Of a DNA stretch of 63,631 bases, positions 8,116-19,003 are shown one piece after another. The stretch spans positions 1 through 63,631 of the forward strand of contig CAZBDU010000022.1 in the NCBI GenBank assembly GCA_964490725.1, in the 5' to 3' direction. Both the position numbers and the translations under genes were made by a program. The notes beneath the pieces are model-generated. The model saw nothing but the letters and a program-made list of their open reading frames with translations. It was not told the DNA's origin and did no database searches. Position 1 is the stretch's first letter, and every line of letters begins with the position of its first letter. The DNA comes from CAZBDU01 sp964490725. Lineage in GTDB: Bacteria; Spirochaetota; Spirochaetia; SZUA-6; DRHE01.

Positions 8116-9453
8116 ATGGAGAATAAGGCGCCCGAAATCGGCCTGATCCCCCTTTCCCTGCCCCGGGAGCGGACCGACCTGGCGCAGGGCTTCGCCGTGG
8201 CGGCGGCCGAAACCCTGCGCGGCCGCGGGTTCGCGGTGGACACCACCGGAGAGCTGGTGCTGGATACGGAGCGCTGCCTGACGGCGGCCTGTGGTTTCCG
8301 GGACGGCGGGGCGGACTGCATCCTGATCCTTCTGGGCACCTGGGTCTTCTCCCCCACCGTGGTGGACACCGTACGGGCGGTGGATCTGCCCTTCGGGATC
8401 TGGGCGGTGGACGACCCCGCCTCCTTCTCCCTCACCGCCGGGGGAATCGTTCACGGGTCCCTGGAGGAGCTCGGCCTGAAGCACCGCTTCTTCTACGGAT
8501 CCCCCCGCTCGGAGCGCCTGCTGGACGAGCTTGCCGCGTTCGCCCGGGCGGCTGCCTGCCGCCGGCGCCTCTCGGGGCGGAGGCTCTGTGTGATCGGCGG
8601 GCGCGTGCCGGGGATGTACACCACCATGGCGGACCTCATCCAGGTGAAGAACCTCTTCGGAGTGGAGATCGAGCACGTCGACTCCATGAGGGTGTACCTG
8701 GAGGCCCGCAGCGCTTCCGAGGACCAGGTGGCCGCCCTCAAGGCGCAGCTCGCGGCAGAGCTGGGCCGCATCGAGACCGCGCCGGAGGCGTTGGACCGCT
8801 CGATCCGGCTGTACCTGGCCACCCGGAGCATCCTGCAGCAGGAAGGCTGCTCCATGACGGCGGTGAAGTGCCAGGAGGAGATGAGCGACGGGTACGCCAG
8901 CTTCTGCCTGGCGGCCTCCCTCCTGAACGATGCCGGCCTGTCCTTCTCCTGCGAGGCGGACATCAACGCCGCGCTCACCATGGAGATCCTGCGGGGGGTG
9001 TCCGGCCAGCCGGTGCTGTTCGGCGACGTGAACCACCTCGACCTGGAGCGGAATCTGCTCCGGATCGTCAACTGCGGCTCCATGCCCACCGGCATGGCGG
9101 AAAGCCGCCGCCGGGTGGTCCTGAAGGACCAGTACGAGTACCTCAGCAAGGCGGGCGGGGCCACCACGGTGTTCTCGGTGAAGGAGTCACCGGTGACGGT
9201 GGCCAGGCTGTTCCGCATCCGGGGCCGCTACGCCATGACCGCCTGGGAGGGGCAGACCCGGGCCCTGCCGCGGGAGCGGTTCCAGGAGACCCGGGAGAGC
9301 TGGCCTCAGGCCCTGGTGGAGCTGGACCCCGCCGCCGGCAACGTGGTGCAGAATCTGCGCTCCAACCATCTGCATCTCTGCTTCGGCCGCCACCTGGACA
9401 GCCTCCGGGAGCTCTGCGCGCTCCTGGACATCGAGCTCCGGGAGCCCCGCTAG
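8116..9453 (+). CDS. L-fucose/L-arabinose isomerase-like protein (first of three)
   Basis: A 445-residue soluble protein of the L-fucose isomerase-like superfamily. The N-terminal part is an alpha/beta region (GLIPLSLP, ILILLGTWVF). Conserved central segments include IGGRVPGMY, a run of acidic and polar residues around KCQEEMSDGY, and SCEADINAALTM near residues 276-287. True fucose or arabinose isomerases interconvert aldoses and ketoses with Mn ions; proteins this divergent often have unassigned substrates. It follows the sugar ABC operon at 3-7.3 kb and its stop overlaps that of the convergent URO-D gene by 4 bases. Distant relatives occur at 48255 and 58207. Confidence 0.8.
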   Translation: MENKAPEIGLIPLSLPRERTDLAQGFAVAAAETLRGRGFAVDTTGELVLDTERCLTAACGFRDGGADCILILLGTWVFSPTVVDTVRAVDLPFGIWAVDDPASFSLTAGGIVHGSLEELGLKHRFFYGSPRSERLLDELAAFARAAACRRRLSGRRLCVIGGRVPGMYTTMADLIQVKNLFGVEIEHVDSMRVYLEARSASEDQVAALKAQLAAELGRIETAPEALDRSIRLYLATRSILQQEGCSMTAVKCQEEMSDGYASFCLAASLLNDAGLSFSCEADINAALTMEILRGVSGQPVLFGDVNHLDLERNLLRIVNCGSMPTGMAESRRRVVLKDQYEYLSKAGGATTVFSVKESPVTVARLFRIRGRYAMTAWEGQTRALPRERFQETRESWPQALVELDPAAGNVVQNLRSNHLHLCFGRHLDSLRELCALLDIELREPR

Positions 9454-10538
9454 GGCCGGTCCGGGCCGGCGGAGGCCAGCGACCCGTCCTCCCGGTAGCG
9501 GCCGTACTCCCGGCCAGACTCCACGATGGTGCGGACGTTCTCGAAAGGAGTCTCCCAGGGAAGCGTGCAGCCCGGGCCCAGCACGTAGCGCCCTTCGCGT
9601 CCCAGCATGCCGATCTCCTCTTTCACGTTAGCCTCGATGGCCGCCGGAGCGCCCCGGCAGAGAAGATTGGCCGGGTCCAGGGTGCCGAAGAGGGTGGTCC
9701 TCCCCGCGGTGGCCCGGCGGACCGCCCGCCGGTCGATCTTGCAGTCCAGCTCGAAGTAGGCGGCGCCGGTGCGCACCATGTCCTCGATGATCGGCGTGGC
9801 GTTCCCGCAGATATGGATGCCCAGGACGTTTCCAGCCTGGCCGCCCAGCCTCTCCACCAGCGACCGTTCGTAGGGAAAGGCGAAGTCGCGGTAGGTCGCC
9901 GGGGAGCAGACGTCGGGACCGGCGATGCTGTCGCCGATCATGGTGCAGTGCGACCCGGCCCGCAGCAGGGCCCGGGCCAGCCTCAGCACCTGCTCCTGGG
10001 CGTACCCGAGCAGCCGGTGCACGTTTGCCGCCTGCTGCGGATCGCAGAGGGCCACCAGCAGCTTCTCCGCTCCCAGGATCTGGCAGGCAAGGCTGAACGG
10101 CCCCTGGTCGGATTCGGTGCGAATGCAGACCGGCTCTCTCCCCCGCGAGGCCAGGCGCGCCCTGAGGATCTCGGTGGCCCGTATGAGCTCCGCCAGGCTG
10201 GGGGACAGATAGGGGTCCACCTGCGGCAGCGTATCGATCTCCTCCAGACCGCCGATGGCAGGCTCCACCACCCAGGGCGGCTCGTCTTCCGGGTACTCCA
10301 CGGCGCAGCCCACTGCCTGGGCCATGGCGGCGATCCCGCTCTCGACGTCGATGACGTCGTGACGGAACTCTTCCCAGTAGGCCAGCTGCGCCTCGGCCAT
10401 CCGCGTCCCGCTGAGACAGTACTCCCGCATACTCATCCCGGCAAAGCGGGGAGCGTTCATGAAGCCCAGCAGGCAGATCGGCACACGGTCCGGAATCTGC
10501 CCGGCCATCACCGCCTGCACGCGTTCCAGCGAGTTCAC
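9450..10538 (-). CDS. Uroporphyrinogen decarboxylase superfamily, MtaA/CmuA-like methyltransferase type
   Basis: A 362-residue URO-D fold protein. Near the C-terminal half it has IHICGNAT, matching the HxC zinc motif of cobalamin- and CoM-dependent methyltransferases (MtaA, MtbA, CmuA), and a later Cys in GPGCTLP, the third zinc ligand position. This argues for methyl transfer rather than haem biosynthesis, and no haem genes lie nearby. Next to a sugar importer, dehydrogenase and isomerase-like protein it may handle a methylated or otherwise substituted polyol; this is inference. A second URO-D gene in a similar neighbourhood lies at 55589 but lacks the Cys. Confidence 0.82.
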   Translation of the reverse strand: MNSLERVQAVMAGQIPDRVPICLLGFMNAPRFAGMSMREYCLSGTRMAEAQLAYWEEFRHDVIDVESGIAAMAQAVGCAVEYPEDEPPWVVEPAIGGLEEIDTLPQVDPYLSPSLAELIRATEILRARLASRGREPVCIRTESDQGPFSLACQILGAEKLLVALCDPQQAANVHRLLGYAQEQVLRLARALLRAGSHCTMIGDSIAGPDVCSPATYRDFAFPYERSLVERLGGQAGNVLGIHICGNATPIIEDMVRTGAAYFELDCKIDRRAVRRATAGRTTLFGTLDPANLLCRGAPAAIEANVKEEIGMLGREGRYVLGPGCTLPWETPFENVRTIVESGREYGRYREDGSLASAGPDRP

Positions 10539-10577
10539 CCTTCCTCCCCCGACAGTGTAGCCCCGGGGCGGGCACGG

Positions 10578-11080
10578 ATGTCAAAGGGCCGGGGGGGACT
10601 GGCCGGAAGCCGCAGGCCTCCGCGCCGCGCGCCCTGCGCCGCGGGTCCCCGCTCGCTTGCGCCCCCGGCAGCCGGCGCCTACGTTCCCGCCGGCCGCACC
10701 GGCAACCTGGTCTTCTGCTCGGGACAGGGTCCCTTTCGGGAAGGGGCCTTCGCTCACCTGGGCAGGGTGGGTGCCGAGCTGACGCGGGAAGAGGGGTACC
10801 AGGCGGCCGGGATCGCCGTCCTGAACTGCCTGGCCGAGGCGTGCTGGATCGCAGGCTCGCTGGGCAACATCCGGCGCATCGTCCAGGTGCGGGGGTTCGT
10901 GAACAGCGCACCGGGCTTTCACGATCAGCCGGGGGTGCTGAACGGCGCCTCGGAGCTCCTCCTGGCGATCTTCGGCGAGGCGGGCCAGCACGCCCGGGCC
11001 GCACCGGGCGCGAGCAGCCTCCCGCCAACATCCCCCTGGAGGTGGAGCTGGTGGTGGAGCTGGCGGCCGGGGACTCATGA
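10578..11080 (+). pseudogene. RidA/YjgF-family protein with a frameshift
   Basis: From about 10650 the frame reads as a RidA-type trimeric enamine/imine deaminase: NLVFCSGQGP, GYQAAGIAVLNCL, VRGFVNSAPGFHDQP. At about 11022 the homology moves to the next frame, where PPANIPLEVELVVELA gives the expected C-terminus and a TGA at 11078. Restoring one base after CTCCCG would rejoin the frames, so a single-base deletion explains the break. The N-terminus from the ATG at 10578 is low-complexity and poorly conserved. The stop overlaps the start of the next remnant (ATGA), so this was a two-gene operon. Divergent from the URO-D gene. Confidence 0.72.
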
Positions 11081-11200
11081 GCTCCGCGGCGCGCTTCCGC
11101 GGCGGTTCCCTGGCGCTCCCGGCGGTCCGGCAGGCCATGATCGAGGCCGGAGGCCGCTTCGTGGTGCTCGACGAGCTGCACCAAGCGGCTGGAGCCTGGC
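11077..11200 (+). pseudogene. N-terminal stub of a SelA-like PLP enzyme
   Basis: The ATG at 11077 opens a frame whose first 40 residues (GGSLALPAVRQAMIEAGGRF, then VVLDELHQAAG) match the start of SelA-like enzymes such as D-glucosaminate-6-phosphate ammonia-lyase and related transferases. After about 11200 the similarity ends in GC-rich sequence; the PLP-lysine domain and the remaining 300 or more residues are absent. The ATGA overlap with the RidA-like remnant shows former translational coupling, and RidA proteins commonly scavenge the enamines such PLP lyases release. Bases 11200-11374 hold no gene. Confidence 0.6.
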
Positions 11201-11374
11201 CGGCGCGGCGCCCCGGCACGCCAGGGCGGAGAGGCGCCGCCCACCTCCTTGAATGGGTTCTCTACTCGATTCTAGAGGCTGCCCGGGGCAAAAACAAGCC
11301 GGCCCGCGCAAGCGCAGGCGCCCCCCGCGGATGCCGCAGTGGCCCGGCGCGGCGGCGCCGGCGGCCCGCCCCCC

Positions 11375-12373
11375 TCAGGGCAAACGGTTGAACCACAGCA
11401 GGGAGAGCACGCCGGCGGCCACCAGCAGCGCGGCGGCCAGCGCCGCGAATAGCGCGGTGATCTCGGTCTTCTCCCGGTGGAACACCAGGCGCGAGCCCAG
11501 GTTCTCGTAGATCTCCCGCAGGTCCGCCTCGCTTCCCGCCTTGAAGTAGGCCCCGTCGGTCTTCTCCGCGATGCGCTTCAGGGTCTCCTCGTCCAGGCGC
11601 ACCCTGAAGGAGCGGTTGAAGAAGCGCAGCACCACCCCCTCGGGGCTTCCCAACCCGATGGTGTAGATGCGGATGCCCCGGCTGGCCGCTTCCACCACCA
11701 CCTCCAGCGGGTCGGGACCGGTGTTGCTCTGCCCGTCGCTCAACAGGACGATGATGGCCGGCGCGAAGGTCCGCTCCGCCAGCGGGTCCAGCTCCCCGGC
11801 CGGTTCGGGCGCCTCGGAAAGGGGCCGGCCGCCCAGCTCCTCGATGATGGACTCCAGCGAGGCCAGGATGCCGCTGCCCACGGCCGTGCCGCGCTGCAGC
11901 CTCAGGCGATTGATGGCCGCCACCACGGCGTCCCTGTCCCGGGTGGGCGGCTGCACCAGCGAGGCGCTGCCGGCGAAGGACACCACTCCTATCCGGGAGC
12001 TCCTGGGCTGCCTGTGGACGAACGCGATCGCCGCCGCCCGGGCCGCCTCCAGCCTGCTGGGCTGCACGTCCTCGGCCCGCATGCTGCCGGAGTTGTCCAG
12101 CGCCAGGATGACCGTCCCCTGCTGCGAGGGCATCACCACGATCGCCGCCGGCCGTGCCAGCGCTACGATCAGGACCGCCATCGCCGCCAGGAAGAGGGCC
12201 GGCGGCACGTGGCGGCGCACGCCCGGACCCTTTCCCACCGCCTCCCGGATCAGGGAAAGGCTGGCGTAGCGGAGGGCGTATTTCTGCCGGCGCCGCTGCG
12301 CCAGCACGTAGGCCCCGGCCAGCGCCGGAACCAGAATGAGAAACCAGAGCATCCGCACCCAGATAAAGCTCAC
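11375..12373 (-). CDS. BatA-like membrane protein with von Willebrand factor A domain
   Basis: A 332-residue protein: an N-terminal membrane span (residues about 7-25), a second span near 60-75, then a VWA domain with MIDAS motif DNSGS, a Thr of RGTAVG and an Asp in LLSDGQ, and a C-terminal span near 305-325. This is the layout of BatA and aerotolerance-type proteins. It lies downstream of DUF58 and MoxR genes on the same strand, the usual MoxR-DUF58-VWA order. MoxR-type AAA+ proteins are thought to act as chaperones for VWA partners at the membrane. Its specific client is unknown. Confidence 0.9.
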   Translation of the reverse strand: MSFIWVRMLWFLILVPALAGAYVLAQRRRQKYALRYASLSLIREAVGKGPGVRRHVPPALFLAAMAVLIVALARPAAIVVMPSQQGTVILALDNSGSMRAEDVQPSRLEAARAAAIAFVHRQPRSSRIGVVSFAGSASLVQPPTRDRDAVVAAINRLRLQRGTAVGSGILASLESIIEELGGRPLSEAPEPAGELDPLAERTFAPAIIVLLSDGQSNTGPDPLEVVVEAASRGIRIYTIGLGSPEGVVLRFFNRSFRVRLDEETLKRIAEKTDGAYFKAGSEADLREIYENLGSRLVFHREKTEITALFAALAAALLVAAGVLSLLWFNRLP

Positions 12374-12385
12374 GCCTATCCTCCC

Positions 12386-14330
<1,945 letters not shown>

Positions 14331-14339
14331 GTCAGCACC

Positions 14340-15266
14340 TCACCAGGGGGGAATGCCGAAGGCGGCCGCCGCGGTCTCCGCGGTCACGGCGAAGCCGATC
14401 CCCACGAAGAACTCCTGCTCCACCGGATTCAGCAGCGCCGTGACGATTCCCACCACGTCGCCGTTTCGATCCAGAAGGGGCCCGCCGGAGTTGCCAGGGT
14501 TCACGGCCGCATCGAACTGAATGAGGTTGCTCAAGGTGACCCCGGTCTGAGGCGCCGTAAAGCTGCGCCCCAGGCCCGAAACCACCCCGGCCGTGACCGA
14601 GTTGGGGATGCCGAAGGGGTTGCCCACCGCCACCACCGGGTCCCCCACCATCAGGTGAGCGGAACCGGCCATGGTGGCGGGGACCAGCCCCTCCGGGACC
14701 ACCACCGCCTGCAGCACCGCCAGATCGTTGCCCGGCTGCACCACGGTGACCGCCGCCTCCGACTCGAAGCCGTCGTGGAAGACCACGTACACCTTCTCCG
14801 CGCCGCTCACCACGTGCAGGCAGGTCAGGATGGCGCCGGTATCCTCCACGACCACACCACTGCCCAGGGCGAACTCCGGCTCCTCCGGGACGGCCGGGGC
14901 CGCGCCGGGGTGCGCCGGAGCTGCGCTTCCGCCCGGGGCTCGCGGCCGCTCCGCCCGGACCAGAACCAGGGACGGCCTGACTTTTTCGTAAGCAAGGGCG
15001 GTGACGGTTGGCCGGCGGGCCTGCTCCTCCAGGGCCTTCTCCACCGCCGCCTCCACCTCCCGATGGGTGAGCCCGGCGGCGGGGGGCCGCACGGCCCGGT
15101 ACAGCAGCACCGCTGCCAGAGCCGCCGCCAGGCCGACGGCGAAGAAGACCAGGTTCCTGCCGGCGGGAAGAAGGCGCTTCAGGAGGCTTTTTCCGCTCGG
15201 CGGCGGTGGCGCGGGCGGCTCCGGCCCGGCAGCCGGGGGAGGCCGAAACGACTGTCGCGCTGCCAC
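14340..15266 (-). CDS. Membrane-anchored trypsin-like serine protease (S1C/DegP-like, no PDZ)
   Basis: A 308-residue protein: a proline-rich cytoplasmic N-terminus, one membrane span (about residues 40-60), a linker with a coiled stretch, then a chymotrypsin-fold protease. The catalytic triad is readable as His in CLHVVSG, Asp in GNDLAVLQ and Ser in NPGNSGGPLLD. The protein ends right after the protease domain, so the PDZ domains of DegP/HtrA are missing. It heads the MoxR-DUF58-VWA gene group, suggesting envelope quality control or a stress role; that is inference. Confidence 0.88.
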   Translation of the reverse strand: MAARQSFRPPPAAGPEPPAPPPPSGKSLLKRLLPAGRNLVFFAVGLAAALAAVLLYRAVRPPAAGLTHREVEAAVEKALEEQARRPTVTALAYEKVRPSLVLVRAERPRAPGGSAAPAHPGAAPAVPEEPEFALGSGVVVEDTGAILTCLHVVSGAEKVYVVFHDGFESEAAVTVVQPGNDLAVLQAVVVPEGLVPATMAGSAHLMVGDPVVAVGNPFGIPNSVTAGVVSGLGRSFTAPQTGVTLSNLIQFDAAVNPGNSGGPLLDRNGDVVGIVTALLNPVEQEFFVGIGFAVTAETAAAAFGIPPW

Positions 15267-15600
15267 GATCGCGTTCCTTTCTCGCGGCTAAGGAAGACGA
15301 TGCTGCCGGAAGCCGTGGAGGAGACCCTGGCCGCTTCCCTGAATTTCCCACCCCCCGGCCCTGTTCGTCAATACCCTAGCGGGATGGTCCCCTTTACGGC
15401 GGGCGCCGGCCGCGGCTGGCGACGGCCGGCGCGCTGCCACAACGGCAGGTCTGTTCCTGCTCCAGGGTCTCGGGACGCAGGTCGCCCAGCGAAGAGCCCA
15501 GTGGGTCCTCCGCCCTCTGCCGCCCGCAGCCCTTCGCGCCTCCGGCGGTCCTGTCAAGCGCGCCTTGATCGTGCGGGGAAAACACATTACCGTTTTTCTC
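15267..15600. other. Intergenic region between divergent protease and propeller genes
   Basis: About 330 bases without a supported gene. It must hold the promoters of both divergent transcription units. I see no convincing -35/-10 pair, repeat or RNA structure in it. Confidence 0.4.
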
Positions 15601-16548
15601 ATGAAAAAGAGCGGGCAGCGCCCCTTCCGGTTCGAACACTGCGAGGACCTTCACCTCCTGCCGCCACGGGCGCTTGCGCTGGAACGGGGCCTGCACGGCG
15701 GATTCGCCGTGGACAGGCCGCCGGGCTCCGGCCATCTCTACTACGGGCTGCCCGGCTGCGGCCTGCTGCGCGTGCGCCCGGACCTGACCGGGCAGGAGAT
15801 CATCGAGCTTCCCCCGGAGCTCCGGGACGCCAACTTCCACAGCACCCGGATCGGCCGCTTCGACGGCAGGACGCGCCTGTTCCTGCCGGCCAACAATGAC
15901 GCCATGGTGGCGGTGCTCAGCCTGGAAGGGGAGGTGGACTTCATCCTGCCGAAACCGGAGCTCGCCGAGTATCGGAGCCAGGCAGCCGCCTTTCAGCCCA
16001 CCGACACGGCGCTTCAGGGCAACAGGCTCTTCGTGGCCGACGGCTACGGGGCCAACTACATCTCCTGGGCGGATCTTGCCACCCGGAGGTGGTGCGGGAT
16101 CTTCGGCGGCAAGACCGACGACGGAGAGGAGCACGGGAAGTTCGGCACCGCCCACGGGATCACCAGGACACCCGGCCGGCCTCACCTGGCCATCGCCGAC
16201 CGGCCCCATTCGCGGCTGGAGATCTCCACCTTCGAGGGAGAGGTCTTCGAGACGCATCCCCTTCCCCCCGGCTCCCGTCCGTGTGGGATCGACTACCTGG
16301 AACGGGGAGACGAATGGGTGGCGGTGATCGCCAGCCTGGACGATCCCGAGCAGGGAAGACCGGCGCCCCTCTACGTCGTCGATGCCGCCTACCGGGTGAT
16401 ATCCACGATCCGCCCCAAGGAGGAGCTGGGCATCGAGGAGGCGGAACACATCCACAACGCGGTCTGGCACGAGCACCAGGGCAGGCTCTTCCTGGTCTGC
16501 CAGAGCTGGAACCCGGGGCGCTACTTCGTGCTGGCCCTGGTCCGCTAG
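15601..16548 (+). CDS. Beta-propeller (NHL/SMP-30-like) protein of unknown function
   Basis: A 315-residue protein from the ATG at 15601, where the sequence begins MKKSGQRPFRFEHCEDLH. An upstream TTG at 15565 would add 12 residues; neither start has a clear ribosome binding site. Blade-like repeats recur (RLFVADGYGANY, PHLAIADRPHSRL, GDEWVAVIASLDD, AEHIHNAVWHEHQGRLFLV), as in six-bladed propellers that bind sugars or lactones. No signal peptide is seen, so it is probably cytoplasmic. It is isolated between two minus-strand operons and I cannot name a substrate. Confidence 0.65.
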   Translation: MKKSGQRPFRFEHCEDLHLLPPRALALERGLHGGFAVDRPPGSGHLYYGLPGCGLLRVRPDLTGQEIIELPPELRDANFHSTRIGRFDGRTRLFLPANNDAMVAVLSLEGEVDFILPKPELAEYRSQAAAFQPTDTALQGNRLFVADGYGANYISWADLATRRWCGIFGGKTDDGEEHGKFGTAHGITRTPGRPHLAIADRPHSRLEISTFEGEVFETHPLPPGSRPCGIDYLERGDEWVAVIASLDDPEQGRPAPLYVVDAAYRVISTIRPKEELGIEEAEHIHNAVWHEHQGRLFLVCQSWNPGRYFVLALVR

Positions 16549-16593
16549 GGGACTCCGCGCGGGTCTGTTCCGGCGACGAGCCCCGGTCAATCA

Positions 16594-17475
16594 CTACTCC
16601 TGATAGACGGGCTCGCCCTTCTTCACCTCTTCCTCGTACGCCTGCATCAAGCTCCGGGTAACCGGCCCCGTCCCTCCCGAGGACACCCGACGCTTGTCGA
16701 CCTCGGTCACCCCCACGATCCCGGCGCCGGAGCCGGTCACGAATATCTCATCGGCGTTGTAGAGATCGTAGCTGGTCAGACGCGTCTCCAGCAGCTCCAG
16801 CCCCATTCTGCCCGCCAGCTCGATGACCGCCTGCCGGGTAATGCCTTCCAGCGCGTCCTGGAGGGGAGGGGTGTGCAGCCTGCCGTTTCTCACCACGAAG
16901 ATGTTGTCCCCGGCGCCTTCCGCCACGTTCCCGCCGAGGTCGTAGATGACCGCCTCATCCGCACCCGAGGCCAGAGCTTCTCTGCGGGCAAGGATGTGCA
17001 CCAGGTAGTTGCAGGACTTGATGCGTGGGTCCAGGCACATGGCCGGCACCTTGCGGACGCTCACCGACGCCATCTTGAACCCCTTCTCCGCATCGAACAT
17101 GGACTTGCCGATCGGCCGGGCCGGAATGACGACGGTCGGTTCCGTGGTGTTTCGCGGGTCCAGCCCCAGCTTCCACGCGGTCCCCCGCGATACCACCGGC
17201 TTGATGTGGGCGTCCCGAAAGCCGTTTTCCCGGATCACCCGCTTCACCGCCTCCTTGAACTGTTCCCCGGTGAGCGGGATCTCGATGCCCACGGCGCTCG
17301 CCGAACGAAACAGACGGCCGACGTGCTCCGTGAGCTTGAAGATGCGCCCGTCGTAGCAGCGCAATCCTTCGAACACGCCGTCCCCGTACTGAAAAGCGCG
17401 ATCGAAGACGGAGACCGTGGCCTCCCTCCACGGGACCATCTTACCGTTCACGTACACCAGCCAGTTCTCTTCCAT
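16594..17475 (-). CDS. Class IV aminotransferase (branched-chain / D-amino acid type)
   Basis: A 293-residue fold-type IV PLP enzyme. It starts WLVYVNGKMVP, has FQYGDGVFEGLR and the PLP lysine in IKSCNYL, followed by GGNVAEGAGDNIF and VTGSGAGIVGV, all family markers. Enzymes of this family exchange amino groups of branched-chain or D-amino acids with 2-oxoglutarate. It is the last gene of the GntR-HyuA-HyuB-MttB transcription unit, 76 bases after the methyltransferase stop. It probably removes or installs the amino group of the compound processed there, rather than serving routine valine or leucine synthesis, since no ilv biosynthetic operon is nearby. Confidence 0.88.
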   Translation of the reverse strand: MEENWLVYVNGKMVPWREATVSVFDRAFQYGDGVFEGLRCYDGRIFKLTEHVGRLFRSASAVGIEIPLTGEQFKEAVKRVIRENGFRDAHIKPVVSRGTAWKLGLDPRNTTEPTVVIPARPIGKSMFDAEKGFKMASVSVRKVPAMCLDPRIKSCNYLVHILARREALASGADEAVIYDLGGNVAEGAGDNIFVVRNGRLHTPPLQDALEGITRQAVIELAGRMGLELLETRLTSYDLYNADEIFVTGSGAGIVGVTEVDKRRVSSGGTGPVTRSLMQAYEEEVKKGEPVYQE

Positions 17476-17551
17476 GCCATCTCCTGTCTGCGGCAGCCCC
17501 TGCGACGATCGCCGGGCCTAGGGCCCGGATCGCCGCCAGGGAGAAGGCCGC

Positions 17552-19003
17552 TCACGCTCCCGCCATGTCCTCCAACACCTGCATGAGCCCCGCTTCGAGC
17601 GCTCCGGCCGCCCGCGCGTCCAGGATTTCCCGGATCTGCTCTCCCGCTCTGTCCTGCATCGCCGGACTGCCTCGCCGCTTCCACCCGTGCAGGGTCTCCC
17701 GGTTCGACAGCCGCGGCTCCCAGAGCTCGCTGCGGAAATGCCGCAGCGTGTGGTCATCCCCCAGGAAGTCACCCCCCGGACCGACCCGCGCGATGGCCTC
17801 GGCCGCCAGGTGCTCGGAATCCACGGTCACTCCGCGGCGCAATACGCTGCGGACGTAGCTGTTGATCTCGTCGTTGATCACGATCGCCCGGAGGTCCCCC
17901 ACCATGCCGCTGCCAAGGTAGGCTACATCGTGCGCCAGGTTGACACCGCACAAGGCCGCCCACAGGCCGAGCAGGCCGAACTCCATCCCGGCCTGAACGT
18001 CCAGGGCCATGGCGTCGGTGCACCCTCCGAAGCCCCACGTGGGAATGCCGAAATGCTGATAGTAGGACGCCAGGACCGCCTCGGTCTTCAGCCTTTCGGG
18101 AGCCGCGTACACGTTAATGGCAGTGCGCATGTCCATGCAGCCGTGAGCGCCGCCGAGCACTATGGGCGCGCCCCTGCGCCTCAGCTGGTGAACCGTCAGT
18201 GCAGACAGGGATTCCGCCAGCGACTGAACGATCGCACCGGCCAGCGTGGCAGGCGCGGTCGCCCCGGGGATCATTCCTGGGGGATAGACCACCGGAACTC
18301 CGTGGTCCGCGCAGGCGAACATCTTGCCGATGGCGTCCTCGGAATGCTGGAGAGGAGAGGTCGGCTGGGCGTAGTTGAGAACGAACGGCTTGCGCGCCAG
18401 ATGGTCCGCGCCACCCGCCACCGCCGCGGCCATCTGGATGATCCTGGTGGTCACCTGGCCGTTGTCGGATGTGAACACGATGGGTTTCGTGGTGTTTCCC
18501 ACCATGCAGAGGAACTCCACGAGATACACCCTGTCCAGCGGAATCCCGGAGGGAATGCCGTAGGACATGAGGAATTCCGTGTTTGGCAGGCAGTCCACCA
18601 CCCTGGCCATGCTGGCGATGTCCTCCACCGTCGTCAGCCGGGTCTCTCCGGTGATCCAATCGTTGATGTAGCGCAGATCGGAACCGGTCCCGTAGTAGGT
18701 GTTGCGACCACCTGTGTTTCCGCCTCCCAGCTCCATGACCGGGTTGCCGTTGCGGTCGTAGATCACAAGCTGTTTCGGCGCCGAGCCGATCGCCTCCTGC
18801 ACCAGAGCGGCTCCGATCCGCACCCGTCCGTCCTCCCCTGCCGGGGCTCCCGCCTTGCGCAGCATGGCCAGCGCCTCCGGGTGCAGCATGCGCACTCCTA
18901 CGGTTTCCAGAAGCTCCAGCGCCCGATGGTGGAAGTAGTCGATCTGCTCCGCCGGCAGGACCTGCAGCCGCGGCTGAATGCAAAACACCTGCTCGGCGTT
19001 CAT
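17552..19003 (-). CDS. MttB-family corrinoid methyltransferase without pyrrolysine
   Basis: A 483-residue member of the trimethylamine methyltransferase (MttB) superfamily, with LGGAHGCMDMRTA, NAPE-like YAAPER, a TIM-barrel layout and GGVTVDSEHLA-like RRGVTVDSEHLA near the C-terminus. Archaeal MttB reads an internal amber codon as pyrrolysine; here no in-frame TAG occurs before the end, so it belongs to the non-pyrrolysine branch (such as MtgB, MtpB and MtcB, which demethylate glycine betaine, proline betaine and carnitine). The ATG at 19003 overlaps the HyuB stop (ATGA). No corrinoid protein gene is nearby, so a partner must be encoded elsewhere. Confidence 0.9.
   Translation of the reverse strand: MNAEQVFCIQPRLQVLPAEQIDYFHHRALELLETVGVRMLHPEALAMLRKAGAPAGEDGRVRIGAALVQEAIGSAPKQLVIYDRNGNPVMELGGGNTGGRNTYYGTGSDLRYINDWITGETRLTTVEDIASMARVVDCLPNTEFLMSYGIPSGIPLDRVYLVEFLCMVGNTTKPIVFTSDNGQVTTRIIQMAAAVAGGADHLARKPFVLNYAQPTSPLQHSEDAIGKMFACADHGVPVVYPPGMIPGATAPATLAGAIVQSLAESLSALTVHQLRRRGAPIVLGGAHGCMDMRTAINVYAAPERLKTEAVLASYYQHFGIPTWGFGGCTDAMALDVQAGMEFGLLGLWAALCGVNLAHDVAYLGSGMVGDLRAIVINDEINSYVRSVLRRGVTVDSEHLAAEAIARVGPGGDFLGDDHTLRHFRSELWEPRLSNRETLHGWKRRGSPAMQDRAGEQIREILDARAAGALEAGLMQVLEDMAGA

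Noticed and set aside
9450..10538. Uroporphyrinogen decarboxylase of haem biosynthesis.
   Set aside because: The HxC motif, distal Cys and catabolic neighbours point to the methyltransferase-like branch; no other haem gene is nearby.
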